Shown piece by piece: positions 17,505-26,393 of a DNA stretch of 64,000 nucleotides (position 1 is its first letter; the number at the start of each line of letters is the position of its first letter). The stretch comes from Trichormus sp. M33_DOE_039 (lineage in GTDB: Bacteria > Cyanobacteriota > Cyanobacteriia > Cyanobacteriales > Nostocaceae), in NCBI GenBank assembly GCA_015296085.1, contig DVDT01000086.1:62001-126000 (forward strand). The letters are read 5' to 3'. Both the position numbers and the translations under genes were made by a program. The notes beneath the pieces were generated by a model. That model had not been told where the DNA came from. It searched no databases and saw nothing but the letters and a program-made list of their open reading frames with translations.

Positions 17505-17517
17505 AAGTTTAAATATT

Positions 17518-17560
17518 AACTAATGACTAATGACTAATGAGTAGTGAGTAATGACTAATT
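17518..17560. repeat. STRR-type repeat between urtA and urtB
   Basis: Five or six degenerate copies of TAATGAC/TAATGAG (for example TAATGACTAATGACTAATGA) fill most of the 54-nt gap between urtA and urtB. A repeat inside the operon here could affect the relative expression of the binding protein and the permease, but that is untested. Confidence 0.7.
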
Positions 17561-18875
17561 AAACCTTTTTGTACTTTCCACCCTTTGCTGGATCTGACCA
17601 ATCACAAGCAAATCCTTTAGTTTCTTTCACAAATTGATTCCAAGGAACTGGTTCAACTGGTGCAGGTGTAGCGTAGACAATATCAAATAGACCATCGTCT
17701 CTAACTTGACCAATCCGCACAATTTTTGATATGTGGTGATTAGCGTTCACTGTCACTTTGCCTTCAGGTGCATCTATAGTTTGACCATAGGCCGCAGTCC
17801 GCACTTTAGCTAATTCAGTAGTAGCAGCTTTTTCCACTGCTTGTTTCCACAAATACACGGCAATATATGCAGCTTCCATTGGGTCATTTGTTACCCGATC
17901 TGCACCATATTCTTTTTTAAATGCCTCGACAAATTTCTTATTTTCAGGAGTGTCTACTGTTTGGAAATAATTCCAAGCTGCGTAGTGTCCTTTAAGGTAT
18001 TCAACACCGATGGCTTTAACTTCTTCTTCCGCAATACTTACAGACATGGAAGGATATTTGTCTGGCGTTAACCCTGCACCTTTTAACTGTTTGAAGAAAG
18101 CGACATTGCTATCACCATTTAAGGTGTTATAAATTACCCCGCCATTAGGTAAGGCTTGCTTAATTTTAGTGATGATTGGTGTAACTTCTGTATTGCCTAA
18201 TGGTAAATAATCTTCACCAACTGTTTTTCCCCCTAAAGCTTCTAATTGGGATTTAATAATGGTGTTGGCAGTACGAGGAAAAACGTAATCTGAGCCTACT
18301 AAGAAGAAATCTTTACCTTTATTTTTTAACAACCAATCAACTGAAGGTTCAATTTGTTGATTTGGGGCTGCACCTGTGTAAAAAATGTTTTTAGAACATT
18401 CTTGACCTTCATACTGCACGGGATACCATAGCATATGGTCTTTGCTTTCAAAGACTGGTTTGACATTCTTACGACTAGCAGAAGTCCAACAACCAAAAAT
18501 TACAGCCACTTTGTCTTGATCAATTAATTTAGTGGCTTTTTCTCTAAAAGTATCCCAGTTAGAAGCACCATCTTCAACGACTGCTTCAATTTGTTTGTTT
18601 AACACACCGCCATTAGCATTAATCTCTTTGATTGCTAATTTCTCAGCATCGACAACGCTTTTTTCACTAATAGACATTGTGCCACTGAGGGAATGCAGAA
18701 TACCAACTTTGATGGTATCACCACTAGCCGCGGCCACGGGAGAAGCATTGCCAGAGATAACTGGACTGCTTGTTGCAGTTGGGGCGTTATTGGCGCAAGC
18801 CTTGAGCAAAATGCTGCTGCTGAGAGTTGCTGAACTGTAAATTAAAAACCTGCGTCGATTAAATTTTCTACTCAT
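17559..18875 (-). CDS. urtA: Urea ABC transporter substrate-binding protein UrtA
   Basis: A 438-residue periplasmic binding protein of the amide-urea type (Peripla_BP_5/6). The N-terminus has a twin-arginine motif (NRRRFL), a hydrophobic stretch and a lipobox-like LLKAC at about residues 23-27, so it is probably a Tat-exported lipoprotein. The mature part has the family landmarks [58 protein letters not shown]-like [27 protein letters not shown] and [14 protein letters not shown]. It captures urea and passes it to UrtBC. It is the first gene of the operon; a perfect NtcA box lies upstream at 19097-19110. The ATG at 18873-18875 starts the conserved [11 protein letters not shown]. Confidence 0.96.
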   Translation of the reverse strand: MSRKFNRRRFLIYSSATLSSSILLKACANNAPTATSSPVISGNASPVAAASGDTIKVGILHSLSGTMSISEKSVVDAEKLAIKEINANGGVLNKQIEAVVEDGASNWDTFREKATKLIDQDKVAVIFGCWTSASRKNVKPVFESKDHMLWYPVQYEGQECSKNIFYTGAAPNQQIEPSVDWLLKNKGKDFFLVGSDYVFPRTANTIIKSQLEALGGKTVGEDYLPLGNTEVTPIITKIKQALPNGGVIYNTLNGDSNVAFFKQLKGAGLTPDKYPSMSVSIAEEEVKAIGVEYLKGHYAAWNYFQTVDTPENKKFVEAFKKEYGADRVTNDPMEAAYIAVYLWKQAVEKAATTELAKVRTAAYGQTIDAPEGKVTVNANHHISKIVRIGQVRDDGLFDIVYATPAPVEPVPWNQFVKETKGFACDWSDPAKGGKYKKV

Positions 18876-19071
18876 TTATTGATTAATTTTCCTGTCACTG
18901 AATTAGCTATCACAAGCCAGCAAAAAGCTTGACTTGTTTAAATGGGATGTTGGTTGCTGTTTAGCTCACAAGATTAACTGTTAACCTGTGATATTAGTTC
19001 GATTTTTAACCTATGAAATGTTATATGGTATACAAAAATGGTATGTTGTACAACAGAAGATTAATGTTCTT

Positions 19072-19110
19072 AAGATAAAGATTAATAAAAGTTTATGTAA
19101 TAAAGATTAC
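19072..19110 (-). promoter_or_regulatory. NtcA-type promoter upstream of urtA
   Basis: On the minus strand GTAATCTTTATTAC (19110 to 19097) fits GTA-N8-TAC exactly. TATCTT, a TA-N3-T type -10 box, follows 19 nt later (19077 to 19072). NtcA-activated promoters have this layout with about 20-24 nt between the boxes. It would give a leader of roughly 190 nt before urtA. Urea-transport genes are known NtcA targets in related cyanobacteria. The plus strand has no comparable -10 box, so the site is assigned to urtA rather than to the divergent acetyltransferase. Confidence 0.7.
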
Positions 19111-19223
19111 ATATATAGCGAAGATTCGATCAACAAGCTTGTTGAGGACTGGCGATCGCAACTAAAATTTCTGTTGAGTCAGCCAGCAGAATCAAAACCT
19201 CCAGCTTTGCCGTCCTAGAATCA

Positions 19224-19730
19224 ATGATTTCTAAAAAAATATCTCTGCGACCAGCCCAGGAAACAGACTCATGGATGCTAAGTGCCATCCATATCGCTGC
19301 TATTAAAGCTCTCCCTACAACTTTTTACACTCACCGAGAACTTTTGGCTTGGCGTAATTATCTCGATAAGCCGGATAATTCCAGTATCTTCAAATATTTA
19401 AAATTAGAGACTATCAGGGTAGCAATTGAGAATGAAATTATCGCAGGATTTACTAGTTTTACTGCTAATGAACTAATTAGTTTATACGTTCATCCTCATT
19501 ATCAAGGACAAGGAATTGGCCGCACTTTAGTAGAACATTTTTGTTCCGAAGCATCTGGACAAGGTTTTAACAGCGTCATCACAACAGCTAGTCTTTACGC
19601 CGAAGGTTTTTATTTGCGTTTGGGATTTATTCCTATTAGACGAGTGCCTCATTACTTAGGAAGGGGATTAGTAGTCCCTGTAACTGAAATGACAAAAGAT
19701 TTTGGAAGTGCTGTTAGCGGAGGCGATTAG
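19224..19730 (+). CDS. GNAT family N-acetyltransferase
   Basis: A 168-residue GNAT protein. The acetyl-CoA binding motif A is LYVHPHYQGQGIGRTLVEHF (about 91-110), with Q-x-x-G-I-G matching the Q/RxxGxG/A signature. Motif B follows as SLYAEGFYLRLGFIPIRR. The ATG at 19224 is followed by the usual ISLRPAQETDSWMLSAIH N-terminus. Its substrate is unknown. It is divergent from urtA, with a 348-nt region between them that holds the NtcA-type site. Confidence 0.9.
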   Translation: MISKKISLRPAQETDSWMLSAIHIAAIKALPTTFYTHRELLAWRNYLDKPDNSSIFKYLKLETIRVAIENEIIAGFTSFTANELISLYVHPHYQGQGIGRTLVEHFCSEASGQGFNSVITTASLYAEGFYLRLGFIPIRRVPHYLGRGLVVPVTEMTKDFGSAVSGGD

Positions 19731-19991
19731 CTTGCTGTGAGAGTAGAGTTAGTATGACACAGTGTCCTAAATGATTTAGTGGGGATTTGTAATCATCAAA
19801 ATTTGCTCTTACGTTTGTAAAAAATTAAGAGAATTATGGAATTTGATATTAGTGTTGCGTTTACTATGATAATTGAGGGTATTATTACAATAATAAATTT
19901 AACGTTTGATTATAATTTTTTCAAAATTTTATTTTATCAAAACAGAGTTAATTTTCCTCAATTACAAACTTTTTGTCGATGAACTTGAATA

Positions 19992-20624
19992 ATGCAAGCA
20001 AGTAGTAAAAATCAAATAATGCTCAAAACTGTTCGCTCTTCTGCTCTTACCCGTACACGGTTAATAGAGGCTGCCTCACAGGTATTTGCTAGCTTGGGTG
20101 TTCCAGGCGCGACAACCCGTGAAATAGCTCGTGTCGCTGGCGTAAATGAAGTAACGTTATTTCGTCACTTTGCTAGTAAAGAGCAACTGTTAAAAGCCGT
20201 AATTGAAAATGCTATAGCAGTACAAACCGAAGCCCTGGCCAACCCGGAAGCATGGACACAGGATTTAAGAACTGACCTACACAACTATGCCCAGCTATAT
20301 CACGCCATGCTGACAGCCCAAGAAGACTTAATTCGTACCTTTATCGGTGAAGCCAAGCGTCATCCAGAAGCAGCCAAGAAAGTTATAGAAGAAGCAGCCA
20401 GGCCTTTGGGAGAAAAACTAGTCGCGTACCTGCAATCCTGCCAAAAACGTGGAACTGTTAGACTCGACCTGAATCCAGAAGCAGCAGTTGATATGTTTAG
20501 AGGAATGTTACTAGCAGGAATGCTATGTCATGATGTCAAGCTCCAGCCCAACAGCTACAGTAGTGAAGAATACATTGCCACTTGTGTAGAGGTTTTTGTG
20601 AGGGGAATAGGGAATGGGGAATAG
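19992..20624 (+). CDS. TetR/AcrR family transcriptional regulator
   Basis: A 210-residue TetR-type repressor. The N-terminal helix-turn-helix covers about residues 18-65 (RTRLIEAASQVFASLGVPGA, TTREIARVAGVNEVTLFRHF, ASKEQLLKAVIEN), and residues 80-205 form the all-helical ligand-binding and dimer domain. An in-frame ATG at 20022 (MLKTVRSSALTRTR) is an alternative start. The last residues, RGIGNGE, are encoded by a GGGAATAGGGAATGGGGAAT repeat that runs past the stop, so the original C-terminus has probably been replaced. The target genes are unknown. The preceding 261-bp gap (19731-19991) is AT-rich with no other feature I can support. Confidence 0.9.
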   Translation: MQASSKNQIMLKTVRSSALTRTRLIEAASQVFASLGVPGATTREIARVAGVNEVTLFRHFASKEQLLKAVIENAIAVQTEALANPEAWTQDLRTDLHNYAQLYHAMLTAQEDLIRTFIGEAKRHPEAAKKVIEEAARPLGEKLVAYLQSCQKRGTVRLDLNPEAAVDMFRGMLLAGMLCHDVKLQPNSYSSEEYIATCVEVFVRGIGNGE

Positions 20625-20935
20625 GGGACTCACAGGTGTAGGTTTTTTACGCTTTGCCTAGAAGACACTGTTTTAGGGTGTAGGGGTGTAGGGGTGGATG
20701 AAAATATCATTCTGTTGTTGGTTTGATAGTCATCACTCACCGCTCTATTAAAAACCTACACCTGTCAGGGAATAGGGGATGGATCATGGGAAAGTAGGGG
20801 GAGAATAATTCAATGACGGCAGTTGCTACAAGTCGGGAAACCCGACGATACTTGCTACAAGTCGGGCATTGCCGGCCCAACGCAGTATCTCCCCAACGCA
20901 CTGCCTCCCCAATACCCAATAGCCTTACTCACCCA
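20606..20935. repeat. Cluster of dispersed repeats (G-rich units and family B)
   Basis: The gap 20625-21017 has no gene. It holds GGGAATAGGGAATGGGGAAT units (20606-20630), GGGTGTAGGGGTGTAGGGG (20677-20696) and, at about 20812-20930, a longer unit with TTGCTACAAGTCGGGAAACC, GGCCCAACGCAGTATCTCCC and ACTGCCTCCCCAATACCCAA. The longer unit recurs at 47945-48065 and, rearranged, at 51640-51770. Confidence 0.75.
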
Positions 20936-21017
20936 ATCGGGTGATTCTGTGGGGTGAAGCTTGCAGAACAAAGCAGTTGTAGTATGATTGTCATCTGTGC
21001 TACTAAGGGTAGAGGCA

Positions 21018-22193
21018 ATGACACCTCAATTCAAATACACTAAAGCCCAGTCAGAGGATATTCGGCAGCTAGGACATATCCTCGAACAGTGTTTTATCAT
21101 GTCGGCGGGTGACAGTGAAGTTTATGCCAATCTTGTTGGTTTAGATAACTGTCGTGTGATGTATCGCGATCAACAAGTTGCTGGTGGATTGGTAATTTAC
21201 TCAATGGGTCAATGGTGGGGTGGTCAATGTGTACCTATGGCGGGAGTAGCGGCTGTTGGTATTGCACCAGAATACCGTGGTGATGGAGTTGCGATCGCTC
21301 TGATTCACAATGCCCTCCAGGAAATGCACGCACAAGAAACTCCTATCTCTGTTCTCTACCCAGCTACCCAACGTCTATACCGCAAAGCCGGATATGAACA
21401 AGCAGGAAGCTACTGCACTTGGGAAATGCCTACTGACAGTATTCAGATCCGGGAACAACCTTTAACGATACAACCTGTAAATATCAAAAATTACGAGCTA
21501 TTTCACAGCTTACATCAGCAACAAGCAAAACTAACCCACGGTTATTTAGATAGACATCCAGCACTCTGGCAATTATTACTGCACACAGAAGTTTCGGAAA
21601 CTCTCTACAGTTATGTGATTGGTGATCAAGACGAACCCCAAGGCTATATTATCTTTACTCAAGAGCGTACCAAAGATGGTGCAATGCTGCGTGTGAAAGA
21701 TTGGGTTATTCTCTCCCATCAAGCGAAGCAAAGCTTTTGGGCATTTATAGCCAATCATCGTTCTCAAATTGACAAAGTGCGCTGGAAAAGTTCTCTTGCT
21801 GATTTTCTAACATTACTTTTACCAGAGCAAACAGCTAAAATTTGCCAAAGCGATCGCTGGATGTTGAGAATCGTCGATGTGTGTAAAGCTTTAGCAGCGC
21901 GTGGTTATCCGCTAGGAATAGAGGCAGAATTACATTTAGAAGTACAAGATAACTTGCTAAGTACCAACCAAGGTAAATTTATCCTATCTGTTGCCAATGG
22001 TCGAGGTGAAGTCACCAAAGGTGGTAAAGGCGAGTTGAAGCTAGATATTCAAGGATTAGCACCCTTATACTCAAGCTTATTTACACCCTATCAGTTACAG
22101 CTAGCCGGAAAACTAGATGCAACCGCCACAGCACTTTCCACAGCGACACAAATATTTGCTGGTGTATCCCCTTGGATGATGGATTACTTTTAA
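21018..22193 (+). CDS. Eis-like GNAT acetyltransferase with SCP2-type C-terminus
   Basis: A protein of 391 residues from the ATG at 21018, which has AAGGGTAGAGG just upstream. A TTG ten codons earlier is possible but weaker. The N-terminal GNAT domain has MAGVAAVGIAPEYRGDGVAIALI (the acetyl-CoA loop, RGDG variant) and VLYPATQRLYRKAGYEQAG. A second GNAT-like half follows (about 140-285). The C-terminal 100 residues (LHLEVQDNLLSTNQGKFILS and so on) resemble the sterol-carrier-like domain of Eis proteins. Eis enzymes acetylate amines, including aminoglycosides in mycobacteria; the natural substrate here is unknown. The Cys-Thr-Trp-Glu segment and length fit the family. Confidence 0.85.
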   Translation: MTPQFKYTKAQSEDIRQLGHILEQCFIMSAGDSEVYANLVGLDNCRVMYRDQQVAGGLVIYSMGQWWGGQCVPMAGVAAVGIAPEYRGDGVAIALIHNALQEMHAQETPISVLYPATQRLYRKAGYEQAGSYCTWEMPTDSIQIREQPLTIQPVNIKNYELFHSLHQQQAKLTHGYLDRHPALWQLLLHTEVSETLYSYVIGDQDEPQGYIIFTQERTKDGAMLRVKDWVILSHQAKQSFWAFIANHRSQIDKVRWKSSLADFLTLLLPEQTAKICQSDRWMLRIVDVCKALAARGYPLGIEAELHLEVQDNLLSTNQGKFILSVANGRGEVTKGGKGELKLDIQGLAPLYSSLFTPYQLQLAGKLDATATALSTATQIFAGVSPWMMDYF

Positions 22194-22236
22194 TTGTTGA
22201 CTGTTGACTGCGTATTTGAAAATAGCACTCATGTAT

Positions 22237-22256
22237 AGACGCGATGAATTGCGTCT
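22237..22256. repeat. Short dispersed hairpin (AGACGC...GCGTCT)
   Basis: AGACGCGATGAATTGCGTCT, a 6-bp stem, has a near copy at 1157-1180. It is followed by AATTAAGAATTACGAATTAC, another Nostoc-type repeat, directly before the DMT transporter gene. Confidence 0.55.
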
Positions 22257-22282
22257 CAATTAAGAATTACGAATTACAAATT

Positions 22283-23200
22283 ATGATGCACCAAAGTTCT
22301 GGTCGCTGGCGTTTGGGGCTGGCGTTATCTTTATTGACTGTTTTTTTGTGGGGAATTCTACCGATCGCACTGAAGGTAGTCCTGCAAAAGTTGGATGTTT
22401 ACACCGTGATTTGGTTTCGCTTTTTAGTGTCTTTTATTTTACTGGCTACGTATTTAGGTGTGCGCGGTCAATTGCCAAAGTTAAGACAACTGGATGGTAA
22501 CACTGGGAAATTGTTGGCGATCGCTACCCTCATGTTAGGAGCTAATTACTTTTTCTTTATGCAGGGTTTAGCGTTAACATCTCCAGCTAATGCAGAGGTA
22601 ATTATCCAATTAGCAACTTTATTATTAGGCTTTGGTGGTTTGATTGTCTTTCAAGAACGATACAATTTGCAGCAATGGTTGGGTGTTAGTGTATTAACTT
22701 TCGGGTATATATTATTTTTTCGCTCCCAACTGACTAATTTAATCACCTCCACTAGTACCTACGTTTTCGGCAGTGCTTTAGTAGTATTAGGTGCAGTAGT
22801 TTGGGCAATTTACGCTTTAGCTCAAAAGCAATTATTACAATCACTATCTTCCGCTAATGTTATGTTAGTCATTTACGGCGGATGTACTTTATTATTCGCT
22901 CCCTTTGCTCAGATAGAAAAAATTTTTACACTCAGTAATTTTCATTTAGTAATCTTACTATTTTGTGCTTTAAATACACTCATTGCTTATGGTGCTTTTG
23001 CTGAATCTTTAGAACATTGGGAAGCTTCGAGAGTAAGTGCATTACTAGCTTTAGCACCGATTTTTACTCTAATTTCTGTGGAAGTTATTTCCCTAATCGC
23101 ACCTAATTTAATACCTCCAGAACGGCTGACAATGTTAGGAGTATTAGGTGCGTGTTTAGTAGTAACTGGTTCAGTAGCGATCGCCTTAAAGAAAACTTAA
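22283..23200 (+). CDS. DMT superfamily (EamA) transporter
   Basis: A protein of 305 residues with about ten membrane helices and two EamA repeats: helices in WRLGLALSLLTVFLWGILPI, TVIWFRFLVSFILLATYLGV and MLGANYFFFMQGLALTSPAN, and the second repeat beginning about residue 165 (FGSALVVLGAVVWAIYALAQ). I place the start at the ATG at 22283 (MMHQSSGRW); the earlier in-frame ATG at 22244 lies inside dispersed-repeat DNA. EamA proteins usually export small metabolites such as amino acids or act as efflux permeases in the plasma membrane. The substrate is not predictable. Confidence 0.9.
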   Translation: MMHQSSGRWRLGLALSLLTVFLWGILPIALKVVLQKLDVYTVIWFRFLVSFILLATYLGVRGQLPKLRQLDGNTGKLLAIATLMLGANYFFFMQGLALTSPANAEVIIQLATLLLGFGGLIVFQERYNLQQWLGVSVLTFGYILFFRSQLTNLITSTSTYVFGSALVVLGAVVWAIYALAQKQLLQSLSSANVMLVIYGGCTLLFAPFAQIEKIFTLSNFHLVILLFCALNTLIAYGAFAESLEHWEASRVSALLALAPIFTLISVEVISLIAPNLIPPERLTMLGVLGACLVVTGSVAIALKKT

Positions 23201-23575
23201 CGTTGAAAGTTACATAAACACCACTGAGGCAGTAGTTTTTAACATCTGTTATGATGATCAGCGTTAGTTTCCAGCTTAAGATAAAATTGCTGCAAGGGTG
23301 AATTTTTCTACCTATGTATCTTCCGTTTTGATACCAGTTTGGAACTTAGGATTTGAGATTTATATAGTTTGGAAATCTGGTTATACCACTTCAAAAATTA
23401 ATTACAATACATCAAATATTTGTAAGGGTGTAAGACATTACATCCTCCTAACTTGATGATTGATTCTGCTAAATTCTCAATCCTATTGATACTACTGAAA
23501 CACATAAATTTTCATCAACTGGGGTGTCAAAATCTCTACCAAAAATTAGCGTTACAACACCAAAACAGTTGAGCA
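23201..23575. other. Intergenic region without recognisable gene
   Basis: 375 bp between the DMT transporter and the DUF1400 hydrolase. It is AT-rich. I see no open frame worth calling, no strong hairpin and no repeat of the families described elsewhere in the window. The promoter of the hydrolase gene is presumably here. Confidence 0.5.
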
Positions 23576-25243
23576 ATGAATAGTCTATTAAAGAAATGGA
23601 CTAGCAGTGTAAAAAAACATTCACTCTTGCTAGTTCTATCGACATTTCTCCCCACATTGGGAGTTAGCCATCATGCCACAGCAGCAGAAAGAGTATATAC
23701 ATATTATTCAGGTTTAGAATTATCTATCTCTGTTGCCAGCCTAGAAGCATACGCTAAAACAGGTTTAGTTAATGAAGAGTTAGCAATTTATCAACAATAT
23801 TTGTCGGCTAAACAATTTCAGGAATTGCAACAAATTTTATCTAATCCTGTCAAGGTTAGTCCCGCTATGTTGTCGCAATTTCTGCAAACATCCCAAGGAG
23901 AGTTTTTACTGGGAAGATTGGGTGAGGTAATTCAAAGCCGAACTACACAAACCCGACCCGAATTAAAGACTTTACGTTCAGCGTTAGTTTCAGCAGCTAG
24001 TGAATCTGACGGTCTAACTTTATTAAATTTATTACGGAAATATCCTGCTAACGGTGTCTACATTAATTTACCCCAAAGTTTAGCGATCGCTGGGGAACTA
24101 GAGAAAATTGTGAATAAAACTCAGCAAGCGATCGCACTTGTGACCAATAAATCTAATCTGGAAGCTGCTAATGTCTACAATTCCCAGGGTTTCACCCAAC
24201 TAGCAGATTTAAGCAATCCAGGAAAAATCACATCGCAGAAATATACGCTGAGGTTGTTTGATTCTACACGTCATCGCTTATTGTTAACTGATGTTTACCT
24301 TCCTAAAATCAAACAGACTGCAGCTGTAATTGTCATTTCACATGGGTTAGGCTCAAACAGCAGTAACTTTGAATATCTGGCTACACACTTAGCATCTTAT
24401 GGTTTAGCGGTAGTTGTTCCCAACCATCCCAATGGGGATGCAAAACAGCAACAGGATGTCATTTCAGCCGAAGAATTTCAAAATCGGCCTTTAGATATCA
24501 AGTATGTTTTGAATCAACTGGAAACCAAAAACCAGTCTGATGCAGAGTTTAAAGGTAAACTCAATCTGCAACAAGTCGGTGTGTTTGGACAATCTTTGGG
24601 AGGTTACACAGCCTTAGTCTTGGCTGGTGCAAAAATTAACTTTGAGCAATTGCAACGAGATTGCAAACCAGAGACACTGAACAAAACTTGGAATATGTCT
24701 TTATTGGTGCAGTGTCGCGCCTTAGCAGCGAAAAATAAATCCCTGCAAGATAATTTACAAGATAAAAGAGTGAAAGCGGCGATCGCAGTTAACCCCATCA
24801 CGAGTTCTATTTTTGGCAAAGCTGGAATTAATCAAGTGAAAGTTCCGGTGATGCTGATTGGTAGTAGTGAAGATACTATTGCACCAGCTTTGTATGAGCA
24901 AATTTTACCTTTTTCTTGGCTAGCTAGCTCCCAAAAATATCTCGCCGTGCTTGTCGGTGGAACTCATTTCACCACTATTGGGAATAGTAATCCCAGCAGT
25001 CAGCAAATTCCTTTACCACCAGAGTTAGTAGGAGATGCAGCACAAGCACACCGCTACATCAACGTTTTGAGTCTACCTTTCTTTCAAAACTACGTAGCCA
25101 ATAACCCAGATTACTCACCCTATCTGAGTGCAGCTTATGCTAAAACCATTTCTAAGCATTCTCTCGGTTTGAGTATCGTTAAGTCTCTCACTGTTACAGA
25201 TTTAGCACAAGGATTAGAGAATAATACTAACTTTGGTTTTTAG
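23576..25243 (+). CDS. Secreted alpha/beta hydrolase with DUF1400 N-terminal domain
   Basis: A 555-residue protein with a signal peptide (basic KKWTSSVKKH, then LLLVLSTFLPTLGVSHHATA, likely cut after HATA or TAA). Residues 38-165 match DUF1400 (ERVYTYYSGLELSISVASLE, then the helical ELAIYQQYLSAKQFQEL). Residues 220-490 are an alpha/beta hydrolase: oxyanion region VISHGLGSNSSNF, nucleophile elbow FGQSLGGYTA with Ser, an acid likely in IGSSEDTIAP, and His in VGGTHFTT. Such cyanobacterial proteins are annotated as dienelactone hydrolase-like or as platelet-activating-factor acetylhydrolase relatives; they are probably periplasmic esterases or lipases. The ATG at 23576 precedes the signal peptide directly. 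Confidence 0.9.
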   Translation: MNSLLKKWTSSVKKHSLLLVLSTFLPTLGVSHHATAAERVYTYYSGLELSISVASLEAYAKTGLVNEELAIYQQYLSAKQFQELQQILSNPVKVSPAMLSQFLQTSQGEFLLGRLGEVIQSRTTQTRPELKTLRSALVSAASESDGLTLLNLLRKYPANGVYINLPQSLAIAGELEKIVNKTQQAIALVTNKSNLEAANVYNSQGFTQLADLSNPGKITSQKYTLRLFDSTRHRLLLTDVYLPKIKQTAAVIVISHGLGSNSSNFEYLATHLASYGLAVVVPNHPNGDAKQQQDVISAEEFQNRPLDIKYVLNQLETKNQSDAEFKGKLNLQQVGVFGQSLGGYTALVLAGAKINFEQLQRDCKPETLNKTWNMSLLVQCRALAAKNKSLQDNLQDKRVKAAIAVNPITSSIFGKAGINQVKVPVMLIGSSEDTIAPALYEQILPFSWLASSQKYLAVLVGGTHFTTIGNSNPSSQQIPLPPELVGDAAQAHRYINVLSLPFFQNYVANNPDYSPYLSAAYAKTISKHSLGLSIVKSLTVTDLAQGLENNTNFGF

Positions 25244-25359
25244 ATTTTGGACTGACTAAAACACCTAAATTAGTAGATTAGGAAATTTTTGTGGGATGGC
25301 CAAGATGACCATCCCATGCCTATAGTTATGCAAACACCAATAAATGATCAAACTGATTA

Positions 25360-26052
25360 CTAATTACTCGCCAGTTTATCTAAAATACTATTCATCACAG
25401 TATTAATTTTGTCAAAATTATCTACTGGAGTTAGCATTTCTGATGGCTGTTGGATATATTTGCCATCAACCAGTTCATCGCCACAATTTTTGATGAGTTG
25501 ACTAACACTTTCTGGTGTTGACTCTAGGTGAAACTGTAAACCTAAAACTTTTTCATGATAAATAAACGCCTGATTTTGACACGCTGCGCTGTAGGCCAAC
25601 CGAGTTGCACCTGTGGGCAAATCAAAAGTATCACCATGCCAATGAAAAACTGTTAATCTCTGCGGTAAAGTATCAAAAACAGTTGAGTTTCGGGCTTCAT
25701 TTGTGAATTCAATCGGAAACCAACCAATCTCTTTATCCTCTCCTGGATAAACTTTAGAACCTAAAACATCAGCAATCAATTGTGAACCTAAACAGATTCC
25801 GATGACTGTTTTATTGGTTGCGATCGCTTGTTCAATAAATCGCTTTTCTTTCGTCAACCAAGGATATTGATTATCTTCATATATATTCATTGGCCCACCC
25901 ATCACTATCAACCAATCAAGATTCTCAACGGGTGGTAAGGAGTCGTTAACATAAAGTCTGGTAGCGGAAAGAGAATGTTTGTGGTTTAATGCCCACTGTT
26001 CAATACTGGCAGGTGTTTCAAAGGGAACGTGCTGCAAGTAATGAATTTTCAT
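25360..26052 (-). CDS. Class I glutamine amidotransferase-like protein
   Basis: A protein of 230 residues from the ATG at 26050-26052 (MKIHYLQHVPFE); a TTG two codons upstream is less likely. The GATase1 domain has DWLIVMGGPMNIYEDNQYPW, the nucleophile elbow VIGICLGSQLIAD with Cys, and the His-x-Glu of the triad in VLGLQFHLESTPE. The closest known type is the GuaA-like stand-alone amidotransferase, which may act on glutamyl or GMP-synthase-like substrates. It has no synthetase partner nearby, and its role is unknown. It is convergent with the DUF1400 hydrolase. Confidence 0.88.
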   Translation of the reverse strand: MKIHYLQHVPFETPASIEQWALNHKHSLSATRLYVNDSLPPVENLDWLIVMGGPMNIYEDNQYPWLTKEKRFIEQAIATNKTVIGICLGSQLIADVLGSKVYPGEDKEIGWFPIEFTNEARNSTVFDTLPQRLTVFHWHGDTFDLPTGATRLAYSAACQNQAFIYHEKVLGLQFHLESTPESVSQLIKNCGDELVDGKYIQQPSEMLTPVDNFDKINTVMNSILDKLASN

Positions 26053-26393
26053 GTGCAACTCCCCAATATTTTACTTTTAGAACTCATCACAGACTACACC
26101 AACTATGGCAAGATAACTTGAATTCACAGCTAAAAATAAATTATGAACATCATGCGATCGCTAGTATAAGTTTTCGGTAGCCGTAAAATATTACTTTTGC
26201 AGAGGTTTATGGGAGCTTGATTTTTAACGTCGTTTAAGAAAAATTAAGAAATCGCTGATGTAGCAGGAGCTTTATTGATGTATATCTCAGTCCTAAGCAT
26301 CTACTGCGATTTGTCATCTATCCATGAATTGGCACAAACATAGTGTGACAAGATAACTGCAATTCGCTCCAGTAACAAGGAATCGTTCAAAAA
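26053..26393. other. Divergent intergenic region
   Basis: 341 bp between the amidotransferase and the AmpG-like permease, which are transcribed away from each other, so both promoters should lie here. A HIP1-like CGATCGC is present near 26156. I see no hairpin, no repeat family and no open frame worth calling. Confidence 0.45.

Noticed and set aside
19020-19055. ATGGTAT direct repeats upstream of urtA as an NtcA site
   Set aside because: They do not fit GTA-N8-TAC; a perfect site lies about 60 bp further upstream.
18988-19218. 76-codon plus-strand open frame between urtA and the acetyltransferase
   Set aside because: It runs through the NtcA-type promoter, has biased AT-rich composition, no recognisable domain and no ribosome-binding site. 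It is likely chance.
20606-20700. Possible G-quadruplex or telomere-like array
   Set aside because: The G-runs are interrupted and match a dispersed repeat found at several other sites, so the simplest reading is a repeat copy.
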